From positions 1 through 36,726 of the forward strand of contig JAILPY010000093.1 of NCBI GenBank assembly GCA_024699235.1: a DNA stretch of 36,726 nt. The letters run 5' to 3'. Positions 33,362 through 36,726 of this stretch are shown in pieces; position 1 is the first letter of the stretch; each line of letters begins with the position of its first letter. Position numbers and translations under genes: made by a program. The DNA is from Treponema sp. (GTDB lineage Bacteria > Spirochaetota > Spirochaetia > Treponematales > Treponemataceae). The notes under the pieces were generated by a model, which saw nothing but the letters and a program-made list of their open reading frames with translations, ran no database searches and was not told the DNA's origin.

Positions 33362-35665
33362 ATGAATGTTGTAATTATTCAACCGCCACTTGTACAGTTA
33401 AATACAGCATATCCTTCCGGTGCATACCTAGCATCATTTTTCAGACAGGCAGGACATACCGTACAGTGGTTCGACCTCAGCATTCAATTATTTTCACAGA
33501 TATTCTGCAAGAAAGGACTTGAAACACTCTTTTCAGCAAGCACAGAAAATGCACTGCAAATAGCACGAAAAGCCCTTGAAAAAGGAGATGAAGCAACAGC
33601 TTCAAACCTATACCGGTACATTTCACAAAAAGATACATGGATCCAATGGATAGATTCCATAACTGCAATACTAAAGGACGGAAGCAGTACGACTTCTGAC
33701 AGCATAAGCGGCAGGGAGCTATGCCACAGATTCCTTTTTTCACCGCATGCACCGCGGGGAAGCAGAATGGAATCCTATCTGGAAAATGCTGACCATGAGC
33801 CTTCCATAGACGATGCCCGCTTTCTGGCAAGCCTTGCACTTGCAGACCTGGCAGACTACATTACAGTGGCATTTGACCCAGAATTTGCACTAGTGCGCTA
33901 CGGAGAATCCCTGGCAATCAGCGAAACAAGCTTTACAGACATATCAAAGGGCATAAAATCACCGGTACTAGAAACTTTTTACAAGCCCCTTCTAGACAAT
34001 GCATTTGCTGAAAGCAAGCTTGGCCCAACAGAAAATGAAAAGCTGCTCGTATGCATCAGCATTCCATTCCCCGGAACATTCACTGCAGGACTTTTAACAG
34101 CACAATATTTTAAGAATAAATACAAAGATAATGCCTTTATTGTAATGGGAGGAGGATTTGTCAACACAGAACTCCGCGACACAGAAGAAAAGCAGCTGGC
34201 TTCATTTATCAACGCAATAAGCTATGACCGCGGCTACGGATCCTATCAGGCATTGTTTTTAAGCGGCCTTCTAAAAAAAGGATCTTCTGTAACAGCAAGA
34301 CAGACACCCCTGTACAAGCTCAGGCTCTTTCAAGGCACACAAGATGGAACAGCCCTTGTCATTGCACCAAATGCAGAAAATGACGTTCAGTCTCACAGCA
34401 TGCAGGAATTTGAAGACAGCAGGACATCAGAAATAGTTCCAGATTACCGAGACATAGACTTTTCGCAATATCCGCGAATGACAGACGATACAAACCCAAT
34501 GCAAAGGATTTGGTCAGACGGGACCTGGATAAAAGCATATCTGGCACACGGCTGCTACTGGCATCAGTGCGCCTTTTGTGACGTAACGCTAGATTACGTT
34601 GCATCCTATCGCCTCACACATATACAGAATCTTTTTTACGGCCTTAAGGAACAGGCTGTCAGGCACGGAATTTACGGCATACATTTTGTAGACGAAGCCA
34701 TGCCTCCAAAGGCAATGACACAATTTGCAGAACTCAATGCAAAAAATGACAACAGCCTTTCGTTCTGGGGAAACATACGCTTTGAAAAAGTCTTTTCCAG
34801 AGACATAGCAGACTTCCTCTCTTACGGAGGACTCATCGGAGTTTCGGGTGGCATAGAAATAGCCACAGGCTCAGGGCTCGACGACATTCATAAAGGAACC
34901 GACATCCACTCTATAGTCAACGCCTGCTGTGCATTCAAAGAAGCAGGCATTCTAGTCCACGCATACATGATTTACGGTTACTGGAAGGAAAGCGAACAAG
35001 ACCTAATCAATTCTATGGAAACCCTAAGGCAATTCTATGCAGCAGGACTCTTAGACAGTTCATTCTGGCATAAATTTACGCTTACACGCCACTCAAGGAT
35101 CTATAAAGAATGGCAGGAAGGAAAGCACCCCGAACTTCAGCCCATCATTCCAAAAAATTCGGGAATGTTTGCAAAAAACGGACTGCACTTTGCAGGCGAA
35201 CAGAAATCCCAGAAATTCGGCAAAGGACTAAATGCCGCACTAACAGCATGGATGCATGGAGAAGCATTAGAAGATCCTGTAGGAACATGGTTTTCTTTCA
35301 AAACGCCAAGGCCAACCATTCCGCAAGACTACATAGAAAAAGCAATAAAACTTTATGAAAAGGAACGTGACAGCCAATATAAAAAAACTGTAATAATAGA
35401 AAAATGCTGGTGGCTGGCAGGTCTGCCCGTTCCCCTAAACAAAGACACCATTACATGGATATATATGCAGGAAAGAATCGAAATGCATCTTAACAATTTT
35501 ACAGAATCCCTTACACGCAGACTATGCGAATGCATAATTCACCTTACCCCTGAATATAAAGAAAGAAATAAGGCAATTAAGGAAATAAAAGAGCTTTCAG
35601 GTGCAAACCAAAATGCCGCTTCAATTATACAGAAGTTACGCGGAAAAGGCTTAGTACAAATTTAA
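33362..35665 (+). CDS. Radical SAM protein with B12-binding-like N-terminus
   Basis: 767 residues, cytoplasmic. The N-terminus MNVVIIQPPLVQLNTAYPSG and a segment at about 228-275 (LLVCISIPFPGTFTAGLLTA, AFIVMGGGFVNTELRD) resemble the B12-binding domain common before radical SAM cores, but the cobalamin-binding DxHxxG motif is absent. The iron-sulfur site reads C398-Y-W-H-Q-C403-A-F-C406, that is CX4CX2C rather than the usual CX3CX2C. The radical SAM barrel continues with GIHFVDEAMPPKAM, WGNIRFEK, GVSGGIEIATGSGLDD and HAYMIYGYWKESEQDL. A long C-terminal part (about 590-767) is helical. No precursor peptide or other pathway gene is next to it, so substrate is unknown. No ribosome binding site; promoter 6 nt before the ATG. 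Confidence 0.85.
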   Translation: MNVVIIQPPLVQLNTAYPSGAYLASFFRQAGHTVQWFDLSIQLFSQIFCKKGLETLFSASTENALQIARKALEKGDEATASNLYRYISQKDTWIQWIDSITAILKDGSSTTSDSISGRELCHRFLFSPHAPRGSRMESYLENADHEPSIDDARFLASLALADLADYITVAFDPEFALVRYGESLAISETSFTDISKGIKSPVLETFYKPLLDNAFAESKLGPTENEKLLVCISIPFPGTFTAGLLTAQYFKNKYKDNAFIVMGGGFVNTELRDTEEKQLASFINAISYDRGYGSYQALFLSGLLKKGSSVTARQTPLYKLRLFQGTQDGTALVIAPNAENDVQSHSMQEFEDSRTSEIVPDYRDIDFSQYPRMTDDTNPMQRIWSDGTWIKAYLAHGCYWHQCAFCDVTLDYVASYRLTHIQNLFYGLKEQAVRHGIYGIHFVDEAMPPKAMTQFAELNAKNDNSLSFWGNIRFEKVFSRDIADFLSYGGLIGVSGGIEIATGSGLDDIHKGTDIHSIVNACCAFKEAGILVHAYMIYGYWKESEQDLINSMETLRQFYAAGLLDSSFWHKFTLTRHSRIYKEWQEGKHPELQPIIPKNSGMFAKNGLHFAGEQKSQKFGKGLNAALTAWMHGEALEDPVGTWFSFKTPRPTIPQDYIEKAIKLYEKERDSQYKKTVIIEKCWWLAGLPVPLNKDTITWIYMQERIEMHLNNFTESLTRRLCECIIHLTPEYKERNKAIKEIKELSGANQNAASIIQKLRGKGLVQI

Positions 35666-35667
35666 AA

Positions 35668-36726
35668 CTATTTTTTATCTTTTATCTTGCGGCAAAATTC
35701 AATAAACTCGCTTCTAGGCAAAGGCTTTGAATAATAATATCCCTGACAGAAATCCAGTCCTAAAGACTTAACAATATCTTCCTGCCCCTTGATTTCAACA
35801 CCTTCAATAGCCACATCAAATTTCATTTCCTTTAACATACATACTGTGTGGTGTAAAAAAATCTGAGCACTCTTTGACTCAACAGCTTTCCGTAATACAG
35901 ACTTATCAATCTTTACAGTAATAAATCCCATCTTAAAAATAGAAGAAACGTCAGTATGCCCAGTACCATAATTATCAAGAGCAAGATTAAATCCCATGTC
36001 ACGCAAATTACGAAGAGTCTGAAGTGCAGAAGTAGCTGTCATTATTGAAGTGGTTTCCCTCACATCAAAATAAATATGCTCGGTCCTAACTCCGTGGGAA
36101 TCAAGGATATCCTTAAAAAGGAAAGGCAGGTCTTTCTGAAGGCACTGTGTCGCAGACAGATTCGCAACTACGCAGTCCATTCCCAAGTTCCTAACTTCAG
36201 AGTTTGCCATAAAGTCACTGAGTTCTTCTATAATGTAAAGCCCTAAATCACGGATTAATCCATTTTTTTCTGCCACAAAAATCAAGTCTTCAGGGGGAAT
36301 AAAATCGTCATATTCATTCTTTAGGCGAATAAAAGTCTCAGCGCCATGAACACATTTCCGATTCAAGTCCCAAATCGGCTGATAATAAACCTGCAAAGTC
36401 TTTTCTTTAATGGCTTTTTCCAATGTATAGGCAACCGTTGATTCATGCTGAAGAAAGCGAAGCTGGTTTTCCTTTATGATGGACACCCTTTCATGAGGAT
36501 TATACTCTGTCGTATCAATAAGAAGCATCATCGCATCAACAGAACGCAAATCCAAAGGAATGTTAACAACGCCCATAACTACCGACAAAGGAATGCTAAG
36601 GTTATTGTAAACCCAATCCTTACTAAACTTATCAGTAATAGAATTAGTAATTTCCTTTGCATACTTCGAATGCTGTTCATCTATCATAAGGGCAAAAGTG
36701 TAATGGCTGCAATCATAAATAGACCT
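35668..36726 (-). CDS. Degenerate GGDEF-EAL protein, 5' end outside the window
   Basis: The open frame runs past the window edge: 13 more codons precede the Met at 36687 with no stop. The visible part begins near the end of a GGDEF domain where the signature reads SHYTF in place of GGDEF, and continues through a GGDEF C-terminal half (PLSVVMGVVNIP, LRSVDAMMLLI). An EAL domain follows (about 105-335 from that Met). EAL reads ETF, the metal-site EITE block reads DVRE, and DDFGTG reads DNYGTG; the Asn in ANLS, Lys in VKID, Glu in IEGVE and Gln in CQGYYYSKP are kept. Cyclic-di-GMP synthesis is not possible by sequence, and hydrolysis is doubtful; a c-di-GMP receptor or protein-binding role is more likely (inference). 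Confidence 0.87.
   Translation of the reverse strand, partial: RSIYDCSHYTFALMIDEQHSKYAKEITNSITDKFSKDWVYNNLSIPLSVVMGVVNIPLDLRSVDAMMLLIDTTEYNPHERVSIIKENQLRFLQHESTVAYTLEKAIKEKTLQVYYQPIWDLNRKCVHGAETFIRLKNEYDDFIPPEDLIFVAEKNGLIRDLGLYIIEELSDFMANSEVRNLGMDCVVANLSATQCLQKDLPFLFKDILDSHGVRTEHIYFDVRETTSIMTATSALQTLRNLRDMGFNLALDNYGTGHTDVSSIFKMGFITVKIDKSVLRKAVESKSAQIFLHHTVCMLKEMKFDVAIEGVEIKGQEDIVKSLGLDFCQGYYYSKPLPRSEFIEFCRKIKDKK

Noticed and set aside
33362..35665. Radical SAM gene as part of a peptide-modification (RiPP) cluster
   Set aside because: No small precursor gene, transporter or second maturase is adjacent; neighbours are a sirtuin and a GGDEF-EAL protein on the other strand.
1..36726. CRISPR arrays, tRNA or rRNA genes, insertion sequences, prophage or toxin-antitoxin pairs
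   Set aside because: No regularly spaced repeats, cloverleaf sequences, transposase-like frames or phage genes were seen in reading both strands.

Overview
The window looks like chromosome from a treponeme-like spirochaete (AT-rich, dense genes). The strongest cue is FabV/Ter at 14905-16131, which closely resembles the Treponema denticola trans-2-enoyl-CoA reductase as I remember it. Many relaxed-lipobox lipoproteins, several small outer-membrane barrels ending in Phe or Tyr, and a c-di-GMP-type protein agree with this. The genus is an inference; no search was run. I see no tRNA, rRNA, CRISPR array, insertion sequence or prophage gene. No gap between genes exceeds 300 bases.

Layout. 58-9822 (+): a UvrD/PcrA helicase, full-length PurL, a thioredoxin-fold lipoprotein that has lost its redox cysteines, and two overlapping CNNM/CorC-type membrane proteins. 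9809-12246 (-): an RluA-type pseudouridine synthase, an omptin-family outer-membrane protease and a cytidylate-kinase-like protein. 12429-16131 (+): a four-gene envelope cassette (CsgG-like, small lipoprotein, DUF4810, DUF799/GNA1162), then fabV with its own promoter and terminator. 16188-21844: a Lol/MacB-like export module, with two FtsX-type permeases, a LolA-like periplasmic protein and a barrel protein on the minus strand and the ATPase divergent on the plus strand. 21865-24457 (-): hisG-hisB-vanZ-like, then an XRE regulator. 24605-27701 (+): an Lrp/AsnC regulator overlapping a class I aminotransferase, then a membrane-anchored TPR protein. 27706-31721 (-): an orphan ABC ATPase, rsmE, a HExxH metallopeptidase, a Ser-rich secreted protein and rsmG. 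31857-36726: a small barrel protein, a sirtuin, a radical SAM protein with unusual Cys spacing, and a degenerate GGDEF-EAL protein cut by the window end.

Two features of gene expression run through the window. Eight genes that head transcription units (uvrD, purL, rluA-type, both ABC-export promoters, hisG, the orphan ABC ATPase, radical SAM) have a -35/-10 promoter whose -10 hexamer ends only 6-8 nt before the ATG, with no ribosome binding site, so their mRNAs should be leaderless. By contrast, three genes inside operons appear to start at TTG codons placed just after a good Shine-Dalgarno sequence, inside the last bases of the upstream gene; two of these starts also give clean signal peptides. 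The best single-gene discovery is the omptin with its catalytic Asp/Asp and Asp/His pairs intact.
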